In this document: positions 48,910 through 59,369 of the stretch, piece after piece
Layout of the letters: every line of letters starts with the position of its first letter
Numbering within the stretch: position 1 is the first letter of the stretch
Assembly (NCBI RefSeq): GCF_028372415.1
Contig: NC_092878.1
Coordinates: forward strand, 3,747,501-3,811,500
Origin: Notamacropus eugenii
Taxonomy: Eukaryota > Chordata > Mammalia > Diprotodontia > Macropodidae
Length of the DNA: 64,000 bases
Direction of reading: 5' to 3'
Program-made: the position numbers and the translations under genes
Notes under the pieces: generated by a model
Database searches by the model: none
What the model saw: only the letters and a program-made list of their open reading frames with translations
What the model was told of the DNA's origin: nothing

Positions 48910-51900
48910 CTTTTTAAAAAAATACAATTTATTTTTCAGTTCTCAACATTCACTTCCACAAGAATTTGAATTCAAAATTTTCACCCCATCTCTCCCTACC
49001 CCCACCCCAGGACAGCACACATCCCATCCCCCCCCCTTCCTCCGGTCTGTCCTCCCTTCTATTACCCACCCTTCTTCCATCCCCCTGCCCTCTATTTTCA
49101 TGCAGGGAAAAATCGATTTCAATGCCCCATTGCCTGTACATACTATTTTCCAGTTGCATGCTAAAACAATTTTTAACTTTCATTATCAAAGCTCTGACTT
49201 CCATATTCTCTCCCTTCCTCCCTCCCCACCCCCACAAATTGAGAAAGCAAGCCATTCAATATAGGTGATACATGTGTAACAATGCAGAGCACTCCCATAA
49301 TTATGGAAGTTGTAACATAGTTACATTGTAAAAGACTAACCACATTGCCCTCTGTCCTGTCCTCCCTTCCATTTATTCCATCCTCTTCCTTGATCTGTCC
49401 TCCCCACAATAGTGTTTGCTTCTGATTATCCCTTTCCCCAATTTGCTGTCCCTTCTGTTATCTTTCCTCTCCTGTCCCCTTCCCTCTTGCCTTCCTGCAG
49501 GGTAAAACAGATTTTCATATCCAACTGAGTGTGTGTTATTCCCTCCTTAAGCCAAATCCAAGGAGAGTAAGGTTCACTTATTTCCTTTCATCTCCCTCCT
49601 CTTCCCCTCCACTGTAAAAGCTCTTTCTTGCCTCTTTTATGTGAGACGATTTACTACATGCTACATCTCCCTTTCTCTTAATTCTAGTACATTCCACTCA
49701 ACAGTAAATTTTATTTTTTAGGTATTCACCCTTCATATTCAGTCCAGCCTGTGCCCTCTATGTATATATATGTACATATGTGCATATACCCATTTACACA
49801 TACATACATGCACACGTATAATATACACATACATACATACATACCCATATCCATATCCATATCTATATCTATATATTCCCTCTACTACCCTAATACTGAA
49901 AAAGGTCTCATGACTTACAAATAACATCTTTCCATTTGGAATGTAAACAGTTCAACTTTAATAAGTTCCTTAAGGCTTCTCTTTCCTGTTTACCTTTTCA
50001 TGTTTATCTTGATTCTTGTATTTAAAAGTCAGATTTTCTATTCTGCTATGGTCTTTTCAACAAGAATGTTTGAAATTCCATTTTTTTCCCTGAAGTAATA
50101 TACTTAGTTTTGCTGGGGTAGGTGATTCTTTAATCCTAGCTCCTCTGACCTCTGGAATATCATATTCTAAGCCCTTCCATCCCTTAATGTAGAAGCTACT
50201 AAATCCTGTGTTATCCTGATTGTATCTCCACAAAACTTGAATTGTTTCTTTCTGGCTACTTGTAATATATTATCCTTGACCTGGGAACTCTGGAATTTGG
50301 CTACAATATTCCTAGGAGTTTTCCTTTTCAGATCTCTTTCAGGAGGTGATCAGTGAATTCTTTCCATTTCTATTTTACCCTCTGCTTCTAGAATATCAGG
50401 GCAGTTTTCCTTGACAATTTCTTGGAAGATGATGTCTGGGCTCTTTTTCTGATCATGGTTTTCAGGTAGACCAATAATTTTTAAGTTATCTCTCCTGGAT
50501 CTATTTTCTAGGTCAGTTGTTTTTCCAATGAGATATTTCACATTGTCTTCTATTTTTTCATACCTTTTGTTTTATAATTTCTTGGTTTTTCATAAAGGCA
50601 TTAGCTTCCATCTGCTCCATTCTAATTTTTAAAGAAATATTTTCTTCAATAAGCTTTTCCTGTTGGCCTTCCAGGCTGTCTTGGGCTGGAAATCTGTTTC
50701 ATTAAGTCATTTTGTTGCTTCTGCTGCTCTAGAATTTATTTGGAATCCTTTTCCATTTGGCCAATTTTGCTCTTTAAAGCATTCTTCTCCTCATTGGCTT
50801 TTTGGACCTCTTTTGCCATTTGGGTTAGTCTATTTTTAAAGGTGTTATTTTCTTCAGCATTTTTTGGGTCTCCTTTAACAAGCTGTTGACTCACTTTTCA
50901 CGATTTTCTTGCTTTGCTCTCATTTCTCTTCCAATTTTTCCTCCACCTCTCTTACTTGATTTTCAAAATCCTTTTTGAGCTCTTCCATGGCCTGAGATCA
51001 TTGCATATTTTTTTGGAGGCTTTGGATGTAAAAGCCTTGACCTTGCTTTCTTCCTCTGATTGTATGCTTTGCTCTTCCTCATCTGAAAGGACGAAATAAA
51101 ATACCTTTTCACCTTCCATAGAATTATTTTTTTCCCTTTTGGGCATTTTCCCAACCAGTTACTTGACTTCTGAGTCCTTTGTCAAGTGGAGGGTATACTA
51201 CCCTAGGCTTCAGAGGTTTTGTGCAGTTGTTCTCTAAGATATCTCTAGGGACCTGTAAGTTCTCAGTCCCTCCAAGGTGGCACAATCAAGGGAGAAGAGT
51301 TTACTTCTCTCCTGGCCTGCACTCTGGTCTGTGAGCAGCCAAAAGAACTCTTTTCTGTCCTGGAACTGTGAGTAGCATTCCCTCTCTATTCCTGTCACCA
51401 GCTCCATTCCACCATGCCAGCACTCCTGCTCACCCCAGGACCTCCACTCAGGACTGAAACCCAAATCAGTAGCTTGATTCCCCTAGGGTTTTTAGACCCA
51501 TGGCTCCAAAAGTGGACACTGCTTCCCAGTGGTTGCCACTGTGGCCAGGGTTGTGGCCAGATTATGCTGCTCCTCTCTCACCCAGGAGAAAGAGATTTCT
51601 TACTGACCTGTGAAGCTGTTTTTGGCATTTCTGGGTTGAGAATATGGAAAGCCACAGCAGATACTCATGATTCAGCACCCTGAAGCCTCCTCCATTCCTG
51701 TCTGTGCCATATGGCCCATTCTGAGAGCTTCACTCTGACCCCGGTACAATAGACCCTTCCTGTTGGCCTTCCAGGCTGTCTTGGGCTGGAAATCTGTCTC
51801 ACTCTGTCATTTTGTGGCTTCTGATGCTCTAGAATTTGTTTGGAGTCATTTTTTTTACAGGTATTTTAAGGGCTGGCGGGGGGGAGACAGTGAGCTAGAG

Positions 51901-51933
51901 CAGGTCTGTCCTATTCCATCATCTTGGCTCCCC
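48910..51933 (-). mobile_element. HAL1 element E, full length, antisense, in the last FAM227B intron
   Basis: A 3.02-kb element with 3' end at 48910 and 5' leader ending at 51933 (reverse reading gggggagccaagatgatgga). ORF1 runs from about 51145 down to about 50040 with several breaks (good piece MKYLIGKTTDLENRSRRDNL, from 50541). A perfect 12-base target-site duplication, ctgaattatttc, lies at 48898-48909 and 51934-51945. A G-rich tract (on minus) is at 49211-49234. A 90-base piece of the leader is duplicated inside ORF1 (see findings). Confidence 0.9.
49755..49875. repeat. TA/CA/CATA-rich simple repeat inside HAL1 E
   Basis: Mixed tatata, acatacat and atccat units, at the position where the other HAL1 copies also hold a simple repeat. 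Confidence 0.85.
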
Positions 51934-51945
51934 CTGAATTATTTC

Positions 51946-53493
51946 TAATATACAAATTACAGCTGGGTGATGTGGCCAGATCTGGGCCAGTAAAACGCCT
52001 CAATCTCCCTCTATGGTCTTAGAGGGGGAAAAAATTGACTTGCAACTATTCTTGTCTTACAGTTGCCAACCTAGTTAGACGTAGAGGTTCAATAGCTCTA
52101 AAATATCCATCTAAAATCCTATCAAATGCAGTCAGGATTTTTAAATGGCTATCTTAAAGTTGCATCTTTCTCCTCCCTTCTCCTGTGCTTAATCACAGTC
52201 ATTCTGAATGACACATATACTACCTTCCTTGAGTTCCAATACCAAAGGAACTTGAAAACAGAGAATATTGTGTCACATATTATCAGGAAAGGGTAAACTT
52301 TAGATATCATATACATCAAACATCATTCCCTTAGGCATAAAACTGAAGACTAGCTCCCCACTGCCCACCTTCATCAAATCTAAAACGTGGCTGGCTGTCA
52401 GGGCTTTCTCTAATCAGGCTCCAGTCAGGCTGGTTTATGTTATCAGTCTACCCAGAATGCTTTGGTTGGGGAAAGGCCCAGTTCCTGTTGACCCTGGATT
52501 TACTTTCTGTCCCCAGTGTTCTAATCACTGAGAGAAGTACAGAGATTCAACATATACCCAAACACAATCCCTTTCATCCATAATACCAATAGATATACAC
52601 CTTATTGAGCCACAGATGCAAACAGATAATCAGATGCACATAACCAAATATATTCAAAATACAGTTGAGAAGAGGGTACTGATAAGGAGAAAATGGAGCT
52701 GTCCAGTACAAATGTGCTTATAGAGTTGTTTCTGGAAAGGTAGGTAGGAGGCAGATTATAAATGACTTTCAGTCTTTATATGATTCTAGAGCTAACAGAG
52801 AAGCAGGAGAGTGACCTGGTCAGATCTGTACAAGAGGAATATCACTTTGGCCACTGAGGACAACGGATTAGGGAAGGGACAGACTAAGAAGCAGGGATAC
52901 CATTTAGGAGGCCAATGCAAGAGTTATGATGAGGGCCTGAACCATGATGTGACCCTTATATATGCATGGAGAAAGGGGGAAGATGGATGGCAGAGATAGT
53001 ATGGCAGGGAAATCAGTAACAACTGGCAGATGATGATTGGATGTGGGGGAGAAAAGTCTGCAGAGGAGTCAAGGATGACTCAGAAGTCACAAACCTACAT
53101 GACTGGAAGGACAATGGTGTACTTGATAGAAATACATACATGCAGATAATTACCTCCATTTCCTACCTTTCCCTGGGTATAAATACAGATGGATAATTTG
53201 AGAGTATCTCAACCAGCAGTCAAACCCTTCTTTGTAAAATGACATAGACAGCAGTGCAAATGACATCATATCATAAAAACAAATCCAGAGAGGGGCCTGG
53301 CATCTCTTGATTCCTTAAATCTCACCTGTTCTCCACCAGGCTACATGGTAAAGAACTCCATCTACCCTCACCCTAATTTGGAACTTTTTCGGGGGATAGG
53401 GAGGAGGGAGAAGCATAATCTTACACTGACATCCTCAATGTCCAAGATGACCTTCTGAACATTTGCATGTATTTCAATTCATTGTCTGAACAG
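51946..53493. repeat. Intron end with old L2-like and unclassified repeats
   Basis: 52690-53130 holds the old unclassified repeat also seen at 12.9-13.7 kb (gacctggtcagatctgtaca, aatatcactttggccactga). 52330-52530 may be a diverged L2. No exon was seen before 53494. Confidence 0.45.
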
Positions 53494-53637
53494 CGTGATG
53501 CAGAAAGGTCACGAAAAACCATATCGACGAGGTCACCATCAGCCGTTGCTGCTGCTGCCATAGCCTCAATTCCTGCTTTTGCTTCTCTACTTGCCTGTGA
53601 GGCTACTTATTCCGAAGATGAAGAACATGAATCTTAA
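53494..53637 (+). CDS. FAM227B: Probable FAM227B last coding exon
   Basis: The acceptor (ttcattgtctgaacag) is followed, in the phase left by exon c, by 47 codons and TAA (53635-53637). It starts RDAERSRKTISTRSPSAVAA and continues through an alanine-rich, hydrophobic stretch (AIASIPAFASLLACEA) to an acidic end, TYSEDEEHES. The basic Ser/Arg start, hydrophobic middle and acidic tail look like a real C-terminus. It ends 578 bases before the GALK2 stop codon on the other strand, which fits the convergent FAM227B-GALK2 order of mammals. The exact human counterpart could not be checked from memory. Confidence 0.6.
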   Translation, partial: RDAERSRKTISTRSPSAVAAAAIASIPAFASLLACEATYSEDEEHES

Positions 53638-53720
53638 TGTGAGAAAGAGCCAGATGATCTAGAGTAATAATGCGCATGCACGCGCACACACACACACACG
53701 CGCACACACACACACACACA

Positions 53721-53776
<56 letters not shown>

Positions 53777-53850
53777 TATATCCTGGAAAAAAGCTCAACC
53801 ATTTCATGGCCTCAGTTTAATTATAATAATAAATTTAACTCAGTTTCCAA
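53638..53850 (+). other. FAM227B: FAM227B 3' UTR with AATAAA poly(A) signal
   Basis: A short 3' UTR that contains a (CA)n array (53677-53772) and, about 190 bases after the stop, AATAAA at 53828-53833. Cleavage is expected near 53845-53860. The site lies just short of the GALK2 poly(A) region on the other strand. Confidence 0.55.
53677..53772. repeat. (CA)n array with CG interruptions
   Basis: A (CA) run of about 48 units with gcgc interruptions at its start. It lies inside the predicted FAM227B 3' UTR. Confidence 0.95.
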
Positions 53851-53884
53851 TTCATCTTGGTGTCCATGGTGGAAGGGAGAAAAC

Positions 53885-54214
53885 AAAAACATGAGATACA
53901 CATATTTTTATTTGCGCCACTGATCTTTTAAATCTTTGACATTTTCACATCGGTAAGATTCGTTTCATCATCAGTCATTAAAAGGTCTATCCCAGCAATA
54001 TCTTGGCCATTATTTGTAACAAACATTTATAAGAGGGAAAAAAGTGTTCATTATAAAGTGTAGAAAGCTTTCAACAACTTCCTTGGAAATGTATCTTGAT
54101 AATAGCAAACATTCATCATAATAGAAAACAGAGAGGGACTTCATTTACCATGGCGTAGGAAGTGCTGCCAGTTTCTAAATGCCCTGAATAGTTTCTCTGC
54201 AATTCTTACATTGT
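53885..54214 (-). other. GALK2: GALK2 3' UTR with AATAAA poly(A) signal
   Basis: The sequence below the GALK2 stop codon holds no repeat I recognise. It contains a minus-strand AATAAA (TTTATT on plus, 53907-53912), about 300 bases after the stop. Cleavage is expected some 10-30 bases further on, near 53880-53897. The signal is seen; its use is inferred. Confidence 0.6.
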
Positions 54215-54422
54215 TTAGGCCTCAAGGAAAACCAGAGCCCCACCTCCAGGTCTGGTAGCAAACAGACACCGCTTCTCCACGGCTGACCTTCCCTGGCTGC
54301 TTTGGTAATAAGTTTCTTGCACATTTGCTAGAAGGTCAGGCAGCTTGTCAGTGGGTACCAATGATACAGCACAGCCTCCCCATCCTGCTCCAGTCAGTCG
54401 TGACCCTTGAGCCCCAAACTGC
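54215..54422 (-). CDS. GALK2: GALK2 terminal coding exon (N-acetylgalactosamine kinase C-terminus)
   Basis: The minus-strand reading encodes the last 68 residues of GALK2, a cytosolic GHMP-family kinase that phosphorylates N-acetylgalactosamine (and weakly galactose) at C1. It starts [16 protein letters not shown], which holds the glycine-rich third GHMP motif (TGAGWGG), and ends [11 protein letters not shown] then TAA at 54217-54215. This closely matches my recollection of human GALK2, which ends in the same [11 protein letters not shown] and has the [16 protein letters not shown] block. The acceptor reads ttcttcttcttattgtag before the exon, so the true exon starts at 54422; the open frame further upstream is intron. 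The exon begins with one base that completes a split codon. The preceding exon, expected to encode a segment ending near VDIC(R/K), was not found up to 64000, so the adjoining intron is at least 9.5 kb. Confidence 0.95.
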
Positions 54423-55035
54423 CTACAATAAGAAGAAGAAAAATTTAGAAACTGTTGATTAAAATGAGAGCGATTTGTCTTCAAGCACGAGGACATCTAT
54501 GGCTGGCCAAGTTCTCAGGAAAAACCTATATCTGTGTTTTCAGCATCTGGGAAAGGCTATAGAACTTGAGACCTTTTAGTCGTTGATGTGTGACTAAAGT
54601 TCGTCCCCAGCTCTGGCTGGCGCTGGCTGCGCACAAGGCCATGGCTTTCATCAGCTCCAAAAAAGTCTTCATAATCTCAATATTCTGTAAGCTTGCCATC
54701 AGTGCTGTAATGAGTGAGAGGGGAGAGAACAGACAGAATGAACACTCGTTCCTGGATCAGCTAGAAGGTGTCAAATCTCAACTTAAAGTCCATAGACCTA
54801 AAAGGAGATTTCTTCAGGGAAAGGTGCATTTTTTCCCCTTGTCCTCAAGATTCATTACTCTGTATGCAAATTCAAATACAAACTCCTCTGACATTTAAAG
54901 GTCTTAACAAACTAACTCCAACCTACCTTTCCATTATTAATATTATTAACCACAAGTACTTATTAAGCCTAAACTATATGCCACCTCCTGTGCTAGGGGT
55001 ATAAATCAATAAGTGAAGCCATCTCTTAAGGAGCT
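54423..55035. other. GALK2 intron, partly unique, L2 3' end near 54890-55020
   Basis: The acceptor of the last GALK2 exon (54423-54445 in reverse) is at its edge. 54890-55020 reads as L2 3' end text (ctatatgccacctcctgtgc). No exon was seen. Confidence 0.5.
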
Positions 55036-55039
55036 CCCC

Positions 55040-56175
55040 TTCCAGGCCAGTCCTTACTGATCCATTGAAATGCTTTCAATGAGGATGAACACAGCATCAA
55101 GGTCACCCCCATACTGATGGTGAGTCCTTCAGTTTCACAAGGTGACAAGCCAAGACCAAAGTGGAGGGAGTGCTGGTGCATGATTTTCTGTTTGCAGATG
55201 ATTGTGCACTCAATGCAGCCTCTGAGGCTGAGATGCAACAAAGTATGGATCCATCCTCTGCTGCCTGGGCTCATTTTGGCCTGATAATTAACACCAAGAA
55301 AACACAAGTGCTCCACCAGCCACCACCACACCATGTATATGGAGAACGATCAATTACAACAAATGGAGAAGTTCTGAACGCTGTGGATAAGTTCACTTAC
55401 CTTGGTAGTGTACTTTCCAGGGATGTACACATTGACAATCGCATTGCCAGACCTAGCTCAGCGTTTGGGAGGCTCTGAAGAAAGGTTTGGGAGAGAAGAG
55501 GTATTAGACTGACTACCAAAGTGAAGGTCTGCAGAGCCGTTGTGCTGACCTCATTGTTGTATGCCTGTGAAACATGGACAGTCTACCAGTACCATGCCAG
55601 GAAACTGAATTGTTCCAATTGAACTGTCTTAGGAAGATTCTGAGGATCACCTGGCAGGAAAAGGTACCAGACACTGAAGTGCTTGCTCGAGCTGAACTGC
55701 CAAGTATTCAAACTCTGCTTCAGAGAGTGCAACTCCAATGGGTTGGCCATGTTGTTCGAATGCCAAATGTGCACTTGCTAAAAAGACTATTTTATGGAGA
55801 ACTTGCACGGGGCAGGTGATCGCATGGTGGCCAGAAGAAATGATACAAGGACACTCTCAAGGTCTCTCTCAAGAATTTTGGATTTGACTGTGCAACATGG
55901 GAGACGCAGGCGCAGGATCACTCAGCATGGTGTACCCACATCTGAAAAGGTGCTGTGCTCTATCAGCAAAGCAGAATTGAGACAGCACAAAGTAAACACA
56001 GGATGCACAAATTTGGGATATCCACCCCAAATATTCATACGGACTCTCTGTGCCCAACCTGTGGTAGAGCATTCCAAGCTCGCATTGGTCTGGTCAGCCA
56101 CAGTAGGACACACTGAAACTTCACTTTACCATGGTAATGTCATTTTGAACCTCTTTGAGGACAAAGGACAATAAC
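55040..56175 (+). mobile_element. RTE-clade LINE, 3' part
   Basis: The 3' end of an RTE element. The RT catalytic motif reads VHDFLFADDCALNAASEAEM (55173-55232), followed by TYLGSVLSRDVHIDNRIA and the thumb region ELFQLNCLRKILRITWQEKV (about 55604-55665), then ARAELPSIQTLLQRVQLQWV. It ends with a zinc-finger-like tail (CPTCGRAFQARIGLVSHSRT in another frame, near 56045-56105) and a short 3' UTR ending acaataaccaaccaac. Stops and frame breaks show it is dead, and it is 5' truncated. Some RTE elements carry this CxxC...H...H tail. Confidence 0.9.
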
Positions 56176-56179
56176 CAAC

Positions 56180-56465
56180 CAACTGATCCTCACGTACAAC
56201 ATTTCATGCTTTTGCACTGGCTGTCCACCATGCCTAGAATGTACTCCAACTTCACTGTTGCTTTTTTTAAATCCCTAGTTTCCTCCAATAGCCAAGTCAT
56301 GTAATCTTCCAAAGGAGGCTCGTCCTGTCCCCACCACCTGCTAGTAACCTCCAATTACTCTGTGTTTTTTCTCCATATAATTTTATGTGTACATATTGTC
56401 TCCCCTCCTAGGACCTACTGAGTTTGTCTAATACAAAAGTCCCCAGTGCCTAGCACAGTGCATAA
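56180..56465 (+). mobile_element. L2 3' region
   Basis: ctgtccaccatgcctagaat, then tgtacatattgtctcccctc, then agtgcctagcacagtgcata, the usual L2 3' terminus. Confidence 0.7.
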
Positions 56466-56695
56466 CAGCTGGACTTGCAGTCAGGAAGCCCTGAGTTCAA
56501 ATCCTACCTCAGACATTTCTTTATTAGTTGAGTGACAAAGGGCAAGTCATTTAACCTCTCCTTTAATCTGCCCTTCTCATTCATACAATAACGACAACAG
56601 CAGAGCCGATGCCACAGGATCTGGGGGTTTTCTGAGGACCAAATGTTAAGCCCTAACACGCTACGTAAACGCTGCAGTTATTGTTGTTACTTTCA
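56466..56695 (+). mobile_element. MIR/CORE-SINE type element
   Basis: ctggacttgcagtcaggaag, then gtgacaaagggcaagtcatt, and a tail gaggaccaaatgttaagccc that corresponds to aggatcaaatgagataa of the copy at 15880. Confidence 0.75.
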
Positions 56696-58204
56696 TTTTT
56701 GATGTGTAGCCAACAATCTTGTGATGCCGATGACCCTGATTGTTACTGAGAAAATCTGTCATAAAGGCATATATTATTAAACTTTATCATTTTACAGAAA
56801 AAATCCTTCAAAGCAAATTCAAGTTTCCCTTATATGAAAATCTCTCTAGTGAGAAACTAATGGGCACAATGCTTTCATACCTTTACTCCCTGCGGCCTCC
56901 TGGAGTTGGCCAGACATTGCATAGGCACTGGGTACCACCAAACAAAATGCCACTAACTTGGATGGCAATTGTCTCTACGAGAGCCAGTAGTCATAGGCTG
57001 GTTCCAGTTACCATCAGCTAGATGCTGTTTCAGACCTGGGACCTAAGCTGAAGTGACAGGCCCCAATACAAAGCATATGAGCTTTATTTCTCCCCTAATG
57101 GGCCAACTTGCCCTGACAGCAAAACCCAACTCAGATTTGCTATCCTCACTAATAAATTTTTCTCCTAATTAGTAGCAGATTAAAAGCTCCACCACCAACA
57201 TGGTTCCCCCCCACTTCCTCTGCTTTTAAATAAGTTACTTTATACTTCTTGCAAAATACCAAAGGGCCATTTCCTCCCCACATTATAAAACTGGGATTAT
57301 TGCACAGTGGCAGTTATCTGCACCTCCAACTCACCCACCCTCTCCAGTGATCTCCTTAATTTACTTCTTTCCATCATCCATTGTAGTCACTGAAATTTTA
57401 TTCTTCAAAAAAAGAGACGCACAAGAGAGAAGACAAAATTTCACAAAGAGATGAAGGCCAGCTTTCTTTCTGTGCTGAAAACACTCATCTCCTCCTTCAG
57501 GAGCTGCTCCACTCTGCTCCTCTCATTCTGGGGCCTACAGTTGCCCTTTGTTTAAAGCAGACACCTTAAAAACCACAGATGATCCAAGAGGGCCAATCTG
57601 CAGCTCCCATCACACTGATGGTATGCATCCTCATGTCCAGGCCTAGCTCACTGTGGAGGATGATGCAGGAAAAATTAAATCGATAGCCCCAGAAAGACCC
57701 TGAAAGGTTGGCTCGCATCTACCTGAATTTAGACCCCAGTCTTCCATTTAAATGTTTTGCCCTAGTACTGTGAGCTCTCCAGAACCAAATCTACAACCTC
57801 CCACATGGGGAGAAACTGGGGGAATCCCCTCACATAAGATGAAAGGAAGAGAAGCAGGAGATATCTCATCCAGCACCAGGGAGATGGCACATCCTGACCC
57901 TGGCAAGGAGACAGGAGAAGCCCCATTTACATTACCAACCCTCCTTGAAGGGTGGATCACAGGGCAGGGATGTGATGGGTATGGTTACAGTTAAACTAGT
58001 TGGCAGTGACCAGGCACCACCCATAAGAGAAGGAAAAATCAAGCTCAGGCACCTCTCTTCTGTCCCCTCCAAGCTTGATGGGACTCAGTTCTGGGGGCAG
58101 GTAGGAAGAAGCAGGTTGGTTTTAGGCCCACTCCTGCTCTTGGAGTCTGACAGTGACGGGGGACTGCCCTATAAAAAAGCACCGAAGGTTAAAAAAGGGA
58201 GGGG
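56696..58204. other. GALK2 intron, no gene seen
   Basis: The plus frame 57945-58463 (172 codons) has no homology that I recognise, runs into a SINE and lacks splice support. Confidence 0.45.
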
Positions 58205-58350
58205 AGAACAGTTAGATGGTGCAGTGAATAGAGCTCTAGCCCTGGAGTTAGGAGGGTCTGAGTTCAAAAACGGCCTCAGACAACTGGCACTTACTAGCTG
58301 CATGACCTTGGGCAAGTCACTTAACCCCAATTGCCTTGCCTTTCCTCCAC
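58205..58350 (+). mobile_element. tRNA-type marsupial SINE, short form
   Basis: gaacagttagatggtgcagt, then gctctagccctggagttagg, then atgaccttgggcaagtcact, ending taaccccaattgcc. Confidence 0.85.
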
Positions 58351-59365
58351 CCCACCCACACACCCTTATTTTTAATGGTATATTTTCTCTTTCTTATTTG
58401 AGTTATATCTCAATGATTGAAGCTACAACTCTCACCAAAAACAGTGTTTTCATGTTATGTTGAACCTGGCTGAAACTAGAAACCAAAGAGATTGATTAGG
58501 AGGTCTGTTCTCTTGTGATGCATGTGCCAGTTTTTTAAACAGAAGGTTGAAGCTATTTCAGGTAAACACAAACTCCTGACTGCTTTCCCAAGCCCCTTAT
58601 AACTGATCCATGACTGCCCTGCAAAAGACTTAAAATGGGCTAAATGGAAGGCAAGACCGCATGACCCCAAGCCATCAGGGATCAAATTTCCAAAAGCAAG
58701 CATGGTAAGTGTGCCTATAAATATGACGAGCACACTTCAACTGCTGGCATTTGCGTTCACAAATCAAGAGGCTGCCCCAGCAGCTGAGGAGTTAGGGCCC
58801 ATGTGCATGAGCATGTGCACACAAACGCCCAACAAAATACATTCAAATCCCCTATCTTGAGTATCCACTCTGGCTTAGTAAGTCAGAGTATTGAGAGAGA
58901 CCACCAAACAGGGAAACAAGATTTATTTTAAGACCAATGAGCAAATCACGTCTTAAGATTACTGGAAGGTTTATTTTCCCCCCCTCTTGGAACTATAAGA
59001 TGTTAAATATATTCACTGGGCTACTGCAAATCAGGAAGGCAAGGTAAGAATTATGAAAATCCAAACCATAAACCTCCCCTCAAAAGCTACTGGGATGTCT
59101 GTGCTGGCTCAATGGGAAGTAATGTAGAAGGAGCTGGCAAAGGAGACCACAATAGCCTGTTTCTGAAAAAGCACCATGAAGATTCCATTAAATCCAAGTC
59201 TGGGGGAAGTGAGGCTACAATGAATGGTACCCTCCTCCTACCACCATTATAAGGCACTGCTAATGATTAGTTGTTGGGCAGCCAGTACAAACAACCCCAT
59301 GGAAAGCTCCTAGTTTTCAAAGTTATGAACACCGTTTGCTGTGTGGTGGAACGCAAAGAATGTTG
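58351..59365. other. GALK2 intron, mostly unique
   Basis: 58560-58640 may be a small L2 piece (cccaagccccttataactga). Nothing else was recognised. Confidence 0.4.
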
Positions 59366-59369
59366 GATT

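Noticed and set aside
57945-58463. 172-codon plus-strand open frame
   Set aside because: Its last third is SINE sequence, it has no splice support and matches no family known to me.
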